Assembly: GCA_009797885.1 (NCBI GenBank)
Contig: WNKP01000008.1
Span: 124,001-188,000 of the forward strand
Direction: 5' to 3'
DNA from: Flavobacteriaceae bacterium GF1
Lineage (GTDB): Bacteria > Bacteroidota > Bacteroidia > Flavobacteriales > Flavobacteriaceae
DNA length: 64,000 nucleotides
Shown: positions 1 to 8,276 of the stretch, piece after piece
How the letters are laid out: every line of letters begins with the position of its first letter
Numbering within the stretch: position 1 is the stretch's first letter
Notes under the pieces: model-generated
Databases searched by the model: none
What the model saw: only the letters and a program-made list of their open reading frames with translations
What the model was told of the DNA's origin: nothing
Program-made: the position numbers and the translations under genes

Positions 1-1526
1 TTAATACGTCTGAGGAGTTCGTAGTTTTTGTCGCCAATCATTAAGGGAATAAACTCCGCCCGGACAATACCGTCGCCATGTTCCCCGCTAAAACTTCCGT
101 TATATTTTTTGGTCAAATGGGCAACTTCGGTTGTAATCTTTCGGAACAGTGCCACATCATCGGATTTCTTAAGGTTTAAAATGGGCCGTAAATGGAGTTC
201 CCCTGCACCGGCATGGGCATAGTAAACCGCTTGCTGCCGATACCCTTCCATAATTGCCGTGAACTCCGCGATGAAATCCTTTAGATCGTCCAGGGCCACC
301 GCAGTGTCCTCAATACACGCTACTGCTTTTCTATCCCCTACGATGTTTCCCAACAGGCCAAGACCCGCTTTTCGCAATTCTATGGCCTTTTGGATATCGC
401 CATCATACAAAACCGGACTGGCATAGCTGCGTCCCGTTTTTCCAATGGTTTTCAATAAATCGGTAACGGCTTTCTCCCGTTCTTCAATGGAATTTGCCTT
501 CACTTCCAGCATTAAGATGGCCGCAGGGTCCCCTTCCACAAAAAAGCGATTCTCCAGTTGTTGTCGGTTGTTTTTGGTACAATCCAAAATTACCTTGTCC
601 ATCATTTCACATAGATGGAGCTGGTGTTGCATTACCGGGGCCACATCGGCCAGACAGTCTTCCAAGGTATGGTATTGGGTACATACCATGGCCGTATATT
701 CCGGGGGGAGCACGTCCAATTGAAGTGTGATTTCAGTGGTAATTGCCAAAGTACCCTCACTACCACACAGCAACTTGCAAAAGTTAAAAGCCTTTTTTGA
801 GTGGCCAAAAACTTCATTCTTGAGCAATTCATCCACGGCATACCCCGTATTTCGGCGGTGTATCTTGGGACTGGGGAACTCTTTTTCGATTTCGGTCACA
901 ATTTCTTGATTTGAAAGCTCCCCCTCCAACCTGGCGTACAGTTGTCCTTCCAAATCCTTTTGTGCGGCCTTGGTACTGAACCCGGTTTGGGTAACTTCCC
1001 CAAAGGATACTTCATTCCCATCGGAAAGCACTGCCTTCAAGGCCACTACTTTGTCCCGCGTTACCCCATATTGAATCGATGTGGTCCCAGAACTATTGTT
1101 GCCCACCATTCCACCAATCATACAACGATTTGAGGTAGATGTATCCGGTCCAAAGAATAGACCGTGGGGTTTTAAAAATCGATTCAGTTCATCCCTCACC
1201 ACACCAGGTTGTACAACTACCCGTTGTTTTTCCTTGTCCAAATGGAGAATCCTGGTTAGATATCTGGAGGTATCCACAATGATGCCATCACCTACGCATT
1301 GACCGGCCAAAGACGTTCCCGCCGACCTTGGAATCAGCCCCACTTTGTTCCCAGTAGCAAAAAGGACCAGTTTTTTTAGATCATCCCCATTTTTTGGATA
1401 AGCGACCGCCAAGGGAATTTTTCGGTACACGGAAGCGTCCGTGGCGTAGATGGATTTTGTGAGGTCATCGTACATTAACTCCCCTTTCAGTTCTTGGGAA
1501 AGTGAAAAAAGTGAAGATTTATTCAA
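1..1526 (-). CDS. FAD-binding oxidase, GlcD/D-lactate dehydrogenase type (partial, C-terminal part beyond left edge)
   Basis: The minus strand is open from about 1526 to the left edge and encodes the N-terminal ~508 residues of a flavoprotein of the GlcD/YdiJ type. The residues match the FAD-binding type 4 fold: a PRSAGTSLAGQ stretch near residue 65, then the GPDTSTSNRCMIGGMVGNNS FAD-phosphate loop near residue 120, and the FAD-oxidase C-domain ending in GSFSGEHGDGIVR near the edge. Family members of this architecture normally run to ~970 residues with an Fe-S ferredoxin and CCG cysteine-rich domain after the flavin part, so roughly half the gene is missing here. Substrate is a 2-hydroxy acid (lactate, glycolate or 2-hydroxyglutarate); I cannot tell which. 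The start is uncertain: the first ATG is at 1475, but the in-frame TTG at 1526 keeps a SLSQELKGEL segment that I believe homologues share. A -7-like TAACTTTG lies at 1566-1573 on this strand. Confidence 0.85.
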   Translation of the reverse strand, partial: MNKSSLFSLSQELKGELMYDDLTKSIYATDASVYRKIPLAVAYPKNGDDLKKLVLFATGNKVGLIPRSAGTSLAGQCVGDGIIVDTSRYLTRILHLDKEKQRVVVQPGVVRDELNRFLKPHGLFFGPDTSTSNRCMIGGMVGNNSSGTTSIQYGVTRDKVVALKAVLSDGNEVSFGEVTQTGFSTKAAQKDLEGQLYARLEGELSNQEIVTEIEKEFPSPKIHRRNTGYAVDELLKNEVFGHSKKAFNFCKLLCGSEGTLAITTEITLQLDVLPPEYTAMVCTQYHTLEDCLADVAPVMQHQLHLCEMMDKVILDCTKNNRQQLENRFFVEGDPAAILMLEVKANSIEEREKAVTDLLKTIGKTGRSYASPVLYDGDIQKAIELRKAGLGLLGNIVGDRKAVACIEDTAVALDDLKDFIAEFTAIMEGYRQQAVYYAHAGAGELHLRPILNLKKSDDVALFRKITTEVAHLTKKYNGSFSGEHGDGIVRAEFIPLMIGDKNYELLRRI

Positions 1527-1565
1527 TGTGGAACAATTTTTGGACGGTAAAATAAGTTTTGTTTC

Positions 1566-1573
1566 CAAAGTTA
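1566..1573 (-). promoter_or_regulatory. Possible Bacteroidota -7 promoter element
   Basis: Read on the minus strand this is TAACTTTG, an exact match to the Bacteroidota -7 consensus TAnnTTTG. It lies about 40 bases upstream of the TTG start at 1526 of the FAD oxidase. No clear -33 TTTG was found, so this is a weak call. Confidence 0.35.
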
Positions 1574-1615
1574 TGGACAAAACTATTCTTTAATTTTCAA
1601 CTAAAAACGAACTGT

Positions 1616-2110
1616 ATGAAGATTACCACATTTTTTAGCATTACATTTTTATTTGCAACTTCTTTCCTGAGCGCCCAGAGCATTGCCGATCATGCCCTCG
1701 GACTACGTTTGGGGGACAGCGATGGTCTTGGCGCGGAGATTTCATATCAAAAATCCATTGGTCGGTACAATCGCGCCGAATTCAATTTAGGTTGGCGGGA
1801 CAGCCGGGAGTTCGATGCCTTTAAACTTACCGGACTGTACCAATGGGTGCATAATTTGGATGGTGGATTCAATTGGTATTACGGTTTTGGCGGCGGTATT
1901 GGCAATGTGGATTTTGAAGCCGTACCCAACGGAGATGATGATGATGGGTTCTTTGTATTTGGGGCCGGGAACATTGGGCTGGAATACGATTTTGACATCC
2001 CCTTGTTGATTTCATTGGATTTTAGACCGGAATTGGGCCTCATTGGTTATGATGGGTTTGATGACAACTTTGACTTTGATATTGCATTGGGTATACGTTA
2101 TCAATTTTAG
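1616..2110 (+). CDS. Small outer-membrane beta-barrel-like protein
   Basis: A 164-residue protein with a cleavable signal peptide (residues 1 to about 20, ending in SFLSAQ). The mature part alternates hydrophobic and polar residues in short glycine- and aromatic-rich strands (for example WYYGFGGGIG and GLEYDFDIPLLISLDF) and ends in a terminal aromatic strand GIRYQF; a C-terminal Phe is typical of outer-membrane barrels. The Asp-rich loop NGDDDDG could bind cations. An in-frame start exists at 1559, but the ATG at 1616 begins directly with the signal peptide and is preferred. A strong terminator follows at 2134. It resembles the small porin-like barrels common in flavobacteria; no specific substrate can be assigned. 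Confidence 0.75.
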   Translation: MKITTFFSITFLFATSFLSAQSIADHALGLRLGDSDGLGAEISYQKSIGRYNRAEFNLGWRDSREFDAFKLTGLYQWVHNLDGGFNWYYGFGGGIGNVDFEAVPNGDDDDGFFVFGAGNIGLEYDFDIPLLISLDFRPELGLIGYDGFDDNFDFDIALGIRYQF

Positions 2111-2133
2111 CTTGTTTGACCTTACTATATATG

Positions 2134-2158
2134 AAGTGCTCCAAGGAGCACTTTTTTT
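2134..2158 (+). terminator. Rho-independent terminator after the barrel gene
   Basis: A 9-base stem AAGTGCTCC / GGAGCACTT is followed by a run of T residues (2152-2158). It sits 24 bases after the stop codon at 2110, as expected for an intrinsic terminator. Confidence 0.85.
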
Positions 2159-2175
2159 ATGCCTTGCAATATCAT

Positions 2176-2183
2176 TACCTTTG
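2176..2183 (+). promoter_or_regulatory. Bacteroidota -7 element before the TlpA-like gene
   Basis: TACCTTTG matches TAnnTTTG exactly and lies 21 bases before the ATG at 2204, just downstream of the preceding gene's terminator. A matching -33 TTTG is not evident. Confidence 0.45.
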
Positions 2184-2203
2184 GACCAAATTTTAAATCA
2201 GTC

Positions 2204-3316
2204 ATGAAAAAATTTGTTGTAGGTCTTCTGATTACCGTTCTTTTTGCGGCTTGTAATTCCACTCCTGAAGGTTATGTGCTCAATGGCGAATTGCGGGGGG
2301 ATGTAGAGAATGGCACAAAAGTCTTTTTAAAAACTGCGGATTCCCTAAGAAGGGCATTGATAGACATTGATACGGCCACAGTGGAAAATGGGCAATTTAC
2401 CTTTTTGGGCAATTCGGATGTTCCCCAAATGTATTATCTGTTTATTGATGGAATAAGGGGCAATTGCCCAATCATCATGGAAAATGGGGAAATCATCTTT
2501 AAAGCACAAGTGGACAGCCTCACCTTTGCCGAAATAAAGGGTACCCCCCAAAACAATTTGTTCATGGATTATATGGAAGAATCCAGGAGATTGGGTTCCA
2601 TGTCCAAAACGATGAACGACGATTTTAGGAAAGCCAGCCTTGCCAAGGATACGGCTACAGTAGAAGCATTACGGGCCGAATATTTTGAATTGCAGGAAAG
2701 AGCAAAGGATTTTGAGCTGGATTTTGTCAAGGCGCATCCAGATGCACTGATATCTGCCTTGATTTTGGAAAAAATAATGGCGTCGAAAGTGTTGCCCTTT
2801 GATGAAGTTCAAAGCCTTTATGAAGCCCTTACCCCGGAAGTTAAGAACTCCAAACCTGGGAAGCGCATGGAAAAAGAACTGGAAAAGGCAAAAACTACTG
2901 CCATAGGCACCAAAGCTCCCGATTTTTCAGGACCTACACCCAATGGGGAACAATTGGCCCTGAACGATGTCAAGGGAAAATTGACCTTGATCGATTTTTG
3001 GGCCGCATGGTGCAAGCCATGCCGGATGGAGAACCCCAATATTGTCTCCGTCTATGAAAAATACAAGGATAAAGGACTTAATGTGGTGGGTGTCTCCCTA
3101 GATCGAAAAAAGGAAGACTGGATAAAGGCCATTGAAAGTGATGGATTGTCATGGAACCATGTATCCCATCTTCAATATTTTAACGATCCCATTGCACAGA
3201 TGTACCAGGTAAATGCTATACCAGCTGCATTTCTATTGGATGAAAATGGGGTCATTGTAGCTAAAAACCTCCGTGGGCCGGCCCTGGAGCAGAAAGTTGC
3301 GGAGCTTTTGAATTAA
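2204..3316 (+). CDS. TlpA-like thiol-disulfide lipoprotein (DUF4369 + thioredoxin domain)
   Basis: A 370-residue lipoprotein with lipobox LFAAC (Cys17). Residues ~20-115 look like the DUF4369 beta domain found only in Bacteroidota, followed by a charged helical linker, and a C-terminal AhpC/TSA-Redoxin thioredoxin fold from ~232. The redox motif WCKPC places cysteines at 270 and 273, and the cis-proline segment NAIPAAFLLD is present. Members of this family sit in the periplasm on a membrane and reduce or isomerise disulfides, for example during cytochrome c maturation or envelope stress; the partner here is unknown. An in-frame ATG at 2159 would put 15 residues before the signal peptide, so 2204 is chosen. 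It is monocistronic between two terminators. Confidence 0.88.
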   Translation: MKKFVVGLLITVLFAACNSTPEGYVLNGELRGDVENGTKVFLKTADSLRRALIDIDTATVENGQFTFLGNSDVPQMYYLFIDGIRGNCPIIMENGEIIFKAQVDSLTFAEIKGTPQNNLFMDYMEESRRLGSMSKTMNDDFRKASLAKDTATVEALRAEYFELQERAKDFELDFVKAHPDALISALILEKIMASKVLPFDEVQSLYEALTPEVKNSKPGKRMEKELEKAKTTAIGTKAPDFSGPTPNGEQLALNDVKGKLTLIDFWAAWCKPCRMENPNIVSVYEKYKDKGLNVVGVSLDRKKEDWIKAIESDGLSWNHVSHLQYFNDPIAQMYQVNAIPAAFLLDENGVIVAKNLRGPALEQKVAELLN

Positions 3317-3337
3317 AATGGAAATTACTTCCAATAG

Positions 3338-3370
3338 AAAAGCCCCGCCAATTGAATTGGCGGGGCTTTT
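3338..3370. terminator. Bidirectional intrinsic terminator
   Basis: A near-perfect inverted repeat, arms AAAAGCCCCGCCAATT and AATTGGCGGGGCTTTT, lies between the converging stops at 3316 (+) and 3385 (-). A-rich on the left and T-rich on the right, it can terminate both genes. Confidence 0.9.
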
Positions 3371-3384
3371 TATGTATTCCAATG

Positions 3385-5019
3385 TTAGAATTTGTCCTGA
3401 ACGTCATCAAAGTCTCCCGTCACCGTTGCTCCCTCTTCAATCTGGACGTCCCCAAAAATATTGATACGGGAATTGTCGCCCAAAAATTCCAATTTAGCGT
3501 TTTCCCCAAGAATAAGGTCACCATAAACCGTAAGATCTCCCTCTATCCTAACCGTTGCATTTTCGGCCAAAGAGAAGTTTCGCCTTCTATTGTTTCGTGC
3601 GGTAACCAGCGTTCCACGTAATTCAAACAAGGCATTGGCACTGATATCCACGGCATTCCTGACCGTCCAGGTACCACATAGGAGCAGTGCACCATCAACA
3701 CTCATGTTCGAGAGGCGTCGGGAACCACTGTAGGCCAGTTCGTCCTGTGCCCCTACCCTAAGGTTTGCACTCCCCGAATATCTGGGGGTGTCCGCACATC
3801 TCGCCGCCAAATCGTCGGAAGGTTTGTTCATTTTGATAATTTGCAGCCCTCTTTTTCCCGAAGCTGCAAAAATGTAATCCCCTTTGGAAGCTACATAATT
3901 GATGGAACCTTGGAGTTCAATGATCCCAACGATGTCCACCCCCTCGTTATCTTCGGAAAGACAGAGTCCTGCCCCACCATTTGCCATGAGCAGTACATCT
4001 TCATTTAGTGCTGTGGCATTGGTCACAATATTGGTTTGGGCAACTTCCGAAGGATTGATCGGAATGGGAACATGTTCAATTAATGCCCCCGTTGCGGTAT
4101 TATAGATTCCTGCCCCTTTTGAACCTTCCGCGACCACCACTTTTTCATCTGAGAAATCAAGTGTCCGTTTATCGGCCAATCTAAAGTCGGAGTCGATGGG
4201 AATCTGTCGGGTCTCAGCGAAATTGGCATCCAGGAAACGTACCCCAAAACTGGCATCCAAGACCGCAATTTGGCCGTCGTTCATGGCTAGGGAACGCAAA
4301 TCCGGATAAGGGGTTTCATTGGTAATCTCCAAACTGTTTTTATCAAATTCCGTGACATAGCCATCCCGGCCACTGGTCATGATGACCGAGCTCGGGGTAA
4401 TGATAATATCATTGGCCACAAATCCTTCCTGAAACCCATAGAATATGCCACTGGAAAGATTGAACCGTCCGTTGGAAACCGCGATTTTGGCCACAAAGGA
4501 GTTGGCCAAAGCGGTAACCGATTTTTCAGCATCCACCCCACCGGCCGCATATACAAATCCATTGTCAAACTTTAAGGAATTGATATCCGCATTCAAATAG
4601 TACAAACGTGAGGTGACCCTCGGTCGTAAGGGATCGCCAATATAAATAATATCAATACCGCCCACATAATCGGAATCAATGGTGTTATAGGACACATAGG
4701 CATAGTCCCCCACAATATGGACATGGGAAGCCGTTAGGTTTTCGCCACCATTAAAAGAAGGGGGATTTACCTGCGCCACAAGGGTCAATGGATAATCACC
4801 GGCTTGCTCGTCATTGGATTTGGACTGGACCCCAATATTTTGGTCTTCCTCATAAATATCCAAAACGCCACTGTCATCATAATTGATACTGTTGTCCAAT
4901 ACCGTCGTATTGGTTTCCATTTGAATATCATCATCCCCATCCACAAAAACGGTCGTGGAATCGGAACAGGAAATCGAAAAAATTAGGACGAAAAGACTAG
5001 GTAGTAGTATCCTTTTCAT
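3385..5019 (-). CDS. Secreted beta-propeller (LVIVD-like) lipoprotein with C-terminal beta-solenoid-like tail
   Basis: A 544-residue lipoprotein: signal peptide ending at lipobox FSISC (Cys18), then an Asp-rich acidic stretch. Residues ~75-400 consist of repeated segments of the type 'VxGDYAYVSYN', 'LKFDNGFVYAAGG' and 'YIFAASGKRGLQIIKM', which fit LVIVD-type beta-propeller blades. The last ~120 residues change character to short hydrophobic repeats (NATVRIEGDLTVYGDLILGE and similar), like a bactofilin-type or right-handed beta-helix coil. Such proteins are presented on the outer surface; the function is unknown. It is transcribed alone, with a terminator shared with the thioredoxin-like gene, and lies downstream of a rhomboid protease gene on the same strand (149-base spacer). 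Confidence 0.7.
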   Translation of the reverse strand: MKRILLPSLFVLIFSISCSDSTTVFVDGDDDIQMETNTTVLDNSINYDDSGVLDIYEEDQNIGVQSKSNDEQAGDYPLTLVAQVNPPSFNGGENLTASHVHIVGDYAYVSYNTIDSDYVGGIDIIYIGDPLRPRVTSRLYYLNADINSLKFDNGFVYAAGGVDAEKSVTALANSFVAKIAVSNGRFNLSSGIFYGFQEGFVANDIIITPSSVIMTSGRDGYVTEFDKNSLEITNETPYPDLRSLAMNDGQIAVLDASFGVRFLDANFAETRQIPIDSDFRLADKRTLDFSDEKVVVAEGSKGAGIYNTATGALIEHVPIPINPSEVAQTNIVTNATALNEDVLLMANGGAGLCLSEDNEGVDIVGIIELQGSINYVASKGDYIFAASGKRGLQIIKMNKPSDDLAARCADTPRYSGSANLRVGAQDELAYSGSRRLSNMSVDGALLLCGTWTVRNAVDISANALFELRGTLVTARNNRRRNFSLAENATVRIEGDLTVYGDLILGENAKLEFLGDNSRINIFGDVQIEEGATVTGDFDDVQDKF

Positions 5020-5137
5020 AACATGTAGGCTTTAAAAAGTTTAGGTGCTACTGTAACGAACCCATATCCCGTATGTTATGTGAATTGTAGTACTTTTTCG
5101 ATAAAATGCAGGTTTTTATTGAATTATTCTCAATAAA

Positions 5138-5151
5138 TAAGAATATTCTTA
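5138..5151. repeat. 14-base perfect palindrome in the rhomboid/lipoprotein spacer
   Basis: TAAGAATATTCTTA lies in the 149-base spacer between the rhomboid gene stop (5169) and the lipoprotein start (5019). It could be an operator for the lipoprotein or a weak hairpin; AT-rich palindromes also arise by chance. Confidence 0.4.
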
Positions 5152-5168
5152 CAAATAAATGCAACGAT

Positions 5169-5819
5169 TTATAGTTTTCCCGCTCTCCCTAAAACAAAAA
5201 GAATAATAATGGGTACCGCAAGTAAGATGACCATTAACGTATCCGTTGCCAATAATGAAGGCTTAAAAATCAAAGTGGTGACGTACCCCCCTATGGCCCC
5301 GCCAAAATGAGCGCTATGACCAATATTGCCAATCCTGCTTTTCATTCCATAAATGGAATACAACAAATAGCCGATACCCAATACATAGGCAGGTAGTGGA
5401 ATTGGTATGAACATAATACCCAAACGCATATCCGGTTGCAATAAAATAGCAGCATACAGAATACCCGTAACAGCGCCACTGGCCCCTACCGCACTGTAGT
5501 AGGGTTCGTCCTTATGAAAAAACAAGGCCAAAAGGCTGCCCGCAAGCAGACTAATGAAATACATGATCACAAACTTGGAAGGTCCAAACCAGGTGATGAC
5601 CACATTGGCGAAAAAAAATAGGGTAATCATGTTGAACAACAAATGGGAAAAATCCACATGCAAAAAACCGGAAGTGACCGTACGTTCGCGTTGCCCCGCA
5701 TTTACGGCGCCAATACTGAACTTATAGCGTTCAAAAAAAGCACGATCATTAAACCCTTTTACAGATACCAGAAAATTGGCGGCAATAATGGCTATGGTAG
5801 CCATATGCAAGTTGTACAT
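5169..5819 (-). CDS. Rhomboid family intramembrane serine protease
   Basis: A 216-residue polytopic membrane protein with six predicted helices. The rhomboid signature is complete: HLLFN (His59, Asn63) in TM2, GASG with the catalytic Ser114 in TM4, and GHSAHFGGAIGG with the catalytic His171 in TM6. Length is normal for the compact bacterial form. Rhomboids cleave transmembrane segments of other membrane proteins; the substrate is unknown. The start at 5819 is used; Met6 (MATIAI) is an alternative. It is divergent from the acyltransferase at 5871 with a 51-base shared promoter region. Confidence 0.92.
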   Translation of the reverse strand: MYNLHMATIAIIAANFLVSVKGFNDRAFFERYKFSIGAVNAGQRERTVTSGFLHVDFSHLLFNMITLFFFANVVITWFGPSKFVIMYFISLLAGSLLALFFHKDEPYYSAVGASGAVTGILYAAILLQPDMRLGIMFIPIPLPAYVLGIGYLLYSIYGMKSRIGNIGHSAHFGGAIGGYVTTLIFKPSLLATDTLMVILLAVPIIILFVLGRAGKL

Positions 5820-5837
5820 GATTGACGGTTTGGCCGT

Positions 5838-5854
5838 AAATATAGCTATATTTG
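5838..5854. promoter_or_regulatory. Shared divergent promoter with 16-base palindrome
   Basis: AAATATAGCTATATTT (5838-5853) is a perfect palindrome in the 51-base gap between rhomboid (-) and acyltransferase (+). The right half plus the next base forms TATATTTG (5847-5854), an exact -7 element 17 bases before the acyltransferase ATG. The mirrored half gives TATATTTA for the rhomboid direction, so one palindrome can serve both directions. Confidence 0.5.
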
Positions 5855-5870
5855 ACCATTCAAATTACGT

Positions 5871-6779
5871 ATGCAATTACTGGTATATCTCTTGGCCTAT
5901 CCCCTGCTATGGTTGGTTTCAAGACTTCCATTCGGCTTATTGTACTTTCTTTCGGACGCATTGTATCCCTTGATTTACAAAGTCATCGGTTATCGTAAGA
6001 AAGTGGTACGTGAAAACCTTTCCCTGGTCTTTCCCGATAAGACCCGGTCCGAACGCCTTTCCATTGAAAAGGGCTTCTTTAGACATATGTGCGATATGTT
6101 TCTCGAAATGATAAAAACCATTGGCATATCCAATAAACAATTACGGAAAAGATTTGTTTTTACCAATTTGGAAGTTTTGCACCAACTTGAGAAAAAGGGT
6201 AAAAGTGTCATGCTGATGTTTCCCCATTATGCAAGTTGGGAATGGGTCATTGCCCTTGATGCGCATATCGAATCAAAAGGTTATGCCATTTATTTGCCCA
6301 TTCAAAACAAGTACTTTGACAAATTGATCAGGGATATTCGGGAAAAATTTGGTACTACCTTAATCACTACAAAAACGACGAGGGCCATTGTAGCCAAAAA
6401 CAGAAAAGAAGGGCAGTTAAGCATGTACGGTATTTTAAGCGATCAGTCCCCTATGATCAGTAAGGCACAACATTTTACCGATTTTATGGGAATAACCGTT
6501 CCCGTGCATGTTGGTGCGGAGGACTTGTGCAAAAATCTGGACTTACCGGCCGTGTATTTGAAAGTAACCAAAAGAAAACGGGGTCATTACGAGGGTAGTT
6601 TTAAGTTGCTGGCGGAACATCCCAGGGATTATACCAATTTTGCAATTACCGATTTGTTTTTAAACGAGGTGGAACAATCCATACGGGAAAAGCCTGAATT
6701 TTATTTTTGGACACATAAACGATGGAAGCATCGGAATAAAGTTCCGACAAAATACCTGGACATTTCCAAAAACCAGTGA
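5871..6779 (+). CDS. Lysophospholipid/lipid A acyltransferase (LpxL/HtrB family)
   Basis: A 302-residue protein of the LpxL/HtrB late acyltransferase family, which transfers acyl chains from acyl-ACP to lipid A precursors or related lipids at the inner leaflet of the inner membrane. An N-terminal hydrophobic helix (residues 1-30) anchors it, and the catalytic HX4E motif is FPHYASWEW (His119, Glu124). The second motif region with DQSP follows (ILSDQSP). Length matches the family. Its stop is directly followed by the TTG start of the alpha/beta hydrolase, so the two are probably co-transcribed. Confidence 0.9.
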   Translation: MQLLVYLLAYPLLWLVSRLPFGLLYFLSDALYPLIYKVIGYRKKVVRENLSLVFPDKTRSERLSIEKGFFRHMCDMFLEMIKTIGISNKQLRKRFVFTNLEVLHQLEKKGKSVMLMFPHYASWEWVIALDAHIESKGYAIYLPIQNKYFDKLIRDIREKFGTTLITTKTTRAIVAKNRKEGQLSMYGILSDQSPMISKAQHFTDFMGITVPVHVGAEDLCKNLDLPAVYLKVTKRKRGHYEGSFKLLAEHPRDYTNFAITDLFLNEVEQSIREKPEFYFWTHKRWKHRNKVPTKYLDISKNQ

Positions 6780-6780
6780 A

Positions 6781-7635
6781 TTGAAAATTCAAATCCAAGA
6801 AAACCTTTTTTTGAGGCTACTGTTGCTGGGATGTATTTTGCTTTTAAACTCGTGCTTTACCATGCGAACTTCCCCAAGAAAGACCAAACTATTTTTTGCT
6901 GAAAGGAATATCGCCTTTATCGATTCCGCGGTACGGATCAAGAATCGGACCATACGTTATATACAGACTGGGAATACGAACAAACAGACCCTTGTTTTTG
7001 TCCATGGCTCACCGGGAAGCTGGGATGCCTGGAAATCGTACCTCAGTGATACCGTCCTACTTAAACATTTTAGGATGATTGCCCCCGATCGTCCCGGTTT
7101 TGGGTTCAGTAATTTCCGGAAAAGCTCAAATTTGGATGAGCAGGCCTTATTGTTAAATGCGCTTGTCAACCAACTTAAGAATGGACAAACCACTACTTTG
7201 GTTGGGCACTCTTATGGAGGGCCTTTAATTGTAAAAATGGCCCTTGACAATCCAAATCTCTTCCACAACCTTTATATTCTTGCGGGTGCTGTGGATCCAG
7301 AAGCCGAAAAACCTGAAAAATGGCGAAAGCCCTTAACCTGGGTTCCTCTAAAGTATTTGGTGCCAGGTGCCCTAAAACCTTCCAATGATGAGATTTGGAT
7401 GTTAAAAAAGGATCTGTGGAACATGAAACCGAGATTGGCCGCCTTATACCAAAACACTGTTATTATCCACGGCACCAATGACAAATTGGTTCCCTACAGC
7501 AATGTGGATTTTATGCAAAGGGAATTTGTGAACGTCTCCAACCTGGAAGTCATCCGAATAGAAGATGAAAACCATTTTATCGTGTGGAACCGTGAAGGGT
7601 TGATCAAAGAAAAGTTATTGGATTTGGTCAAATAG
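6781..7635 (+). CDS. Alpha/beta hydrolase lipoprotein
   Basis: A 284-residue alpha/beta hydrolase with a complete triad: nucleophile Ser144 in GHSYGG, Asp234 in GTNDKLVP and His265 in DENHFIVW; the oxyanion HG (75-76) lies in HGSPGS. A hydrophobic N terminus followed by LLNSC (Cys25) suggests a lipoprotein. The start is a TTG two bases after the acyltransferase stop; the only ATG nearby would remove the signal peptide. Family members cleave esters or amides; context beside a lipid acyltransferase hints at a lipid-related substrate, which is inference. Confidence 0.82.
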   Translation: MKIQIQENLFLRLLLLGCILLLNSCFTMRTSPRKTKLFFAERNIAFIDSAVRIKNRTIRYIQTGNTNKQTLVFVHGSPGSWDAWKSYLSDTVLLKHFRMIAPDRPGFGFSNFRKSSNLDEQALLLNALVNQLKNGQTTTLVGHSYGGPLIVKMALDNPNLFHNLYILAGAVDPEAEKPEKWRKPLTWVPLKYLVPGALKPSNDEIWMLKKDLWNMKPRLAALYQNTVIIHGTNDKLVPYSNVDFMQREFVNVSNLEVIRIEDENHFIVWNREGLIKEKLLDLVK

Positions 7636-7697
7636 TGTCGTTTTTATCCCGTAAGCTATTGCAACGTAGTTACGACTCAAGTAAAAAAATAGATGCT

Positions 7698-8159
7698 ATG
7701 AAAAGAATACTGGTATCCCTGGTAATGACTTTGACCTTATCCACTGCCCTTTTTTCACAAGCATTCAATTCCATACCCACGAACCGGGAAATCTCCCAAT
7801 TGCCAAACGGTTGGTATACATTTAAGCTTGATGGTGTGGCCTTTGATGTGGAAATTGAGTTCGGAAAATACAAAAAGGGAAATATTAGCTGGTTGGATGG
7901 CAGTACCTATTCCGGGGATTTGAACGGTGTTCATATCTCCGGAAAAGGGAGCTACACTTGGCCAGACGGTTCCCAATACCTGGGCTGCTTTAGAAGGCAT
8001 CAACGTCATGGCAAAGGTTCCCAGATTGCCGGGGATGGTTCCAAATGGAGCGGTAAATGGAAGAACAATCAAAAAAATGGCAAGGGTACAACCTTTGATA
8101 CCAATGGAGCTAAACTACAAGATAGTACCTGGGAAGCTGGTCAACTTCTGGAGAAATAA
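7698..8159 (+). CDS. Secreted MORN-repeat protein
   Basis: A 153-residue protein with signal peptide (residues 1 to ~20, ending LFSQA). At least three MORN-type repeats follow: YSGDLNGVHISGKGSYTWPDG, YLGCFRRHQRHGKGS and WSGKWKNNQKNGKGTTF, each with the Gly/Tyr/Trp pattern of the repeat. MORN repeats form flat beta-hairpin stacks that bind membranes or proteins. An in-frame GTG at 7635 abuts the hydrolase stop, but the ATG at 7698 starts at the signal peptide. Function unknown. Confidence 0.72.
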   Translation: MKRILVSLVMTLTLSTALFSQAFNSIPTNREISQLPNGWYTFKLDGVAFDVEIEFGKYKKGNISWLDGSTYSGDLNGVHISGKGSYTWPDGSQYLGCFRRHQRHGKGSQIAGDGSKWSGKWKNNQKNGKGTTFDTNGAKLQDSTWEAGQLLEK

Positions 8160-8276
8160 CGGTCGGTAATGACCAACAGGAAGATGTTGGCAGTGGAATA
8201 CCATATCGAAGTGATCTATGATATTTCTGGGGACAGTTAAGTGACATTCCGTATCTTGATGACTTAATCCGTTTCA

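Noticed and set aside
2159-2203. Upstream start of the TlpA-like protein
   Set aside because: It would add 15 residues before a clear lipoprotein signal and overlaps the -7 element at 2176-2183.
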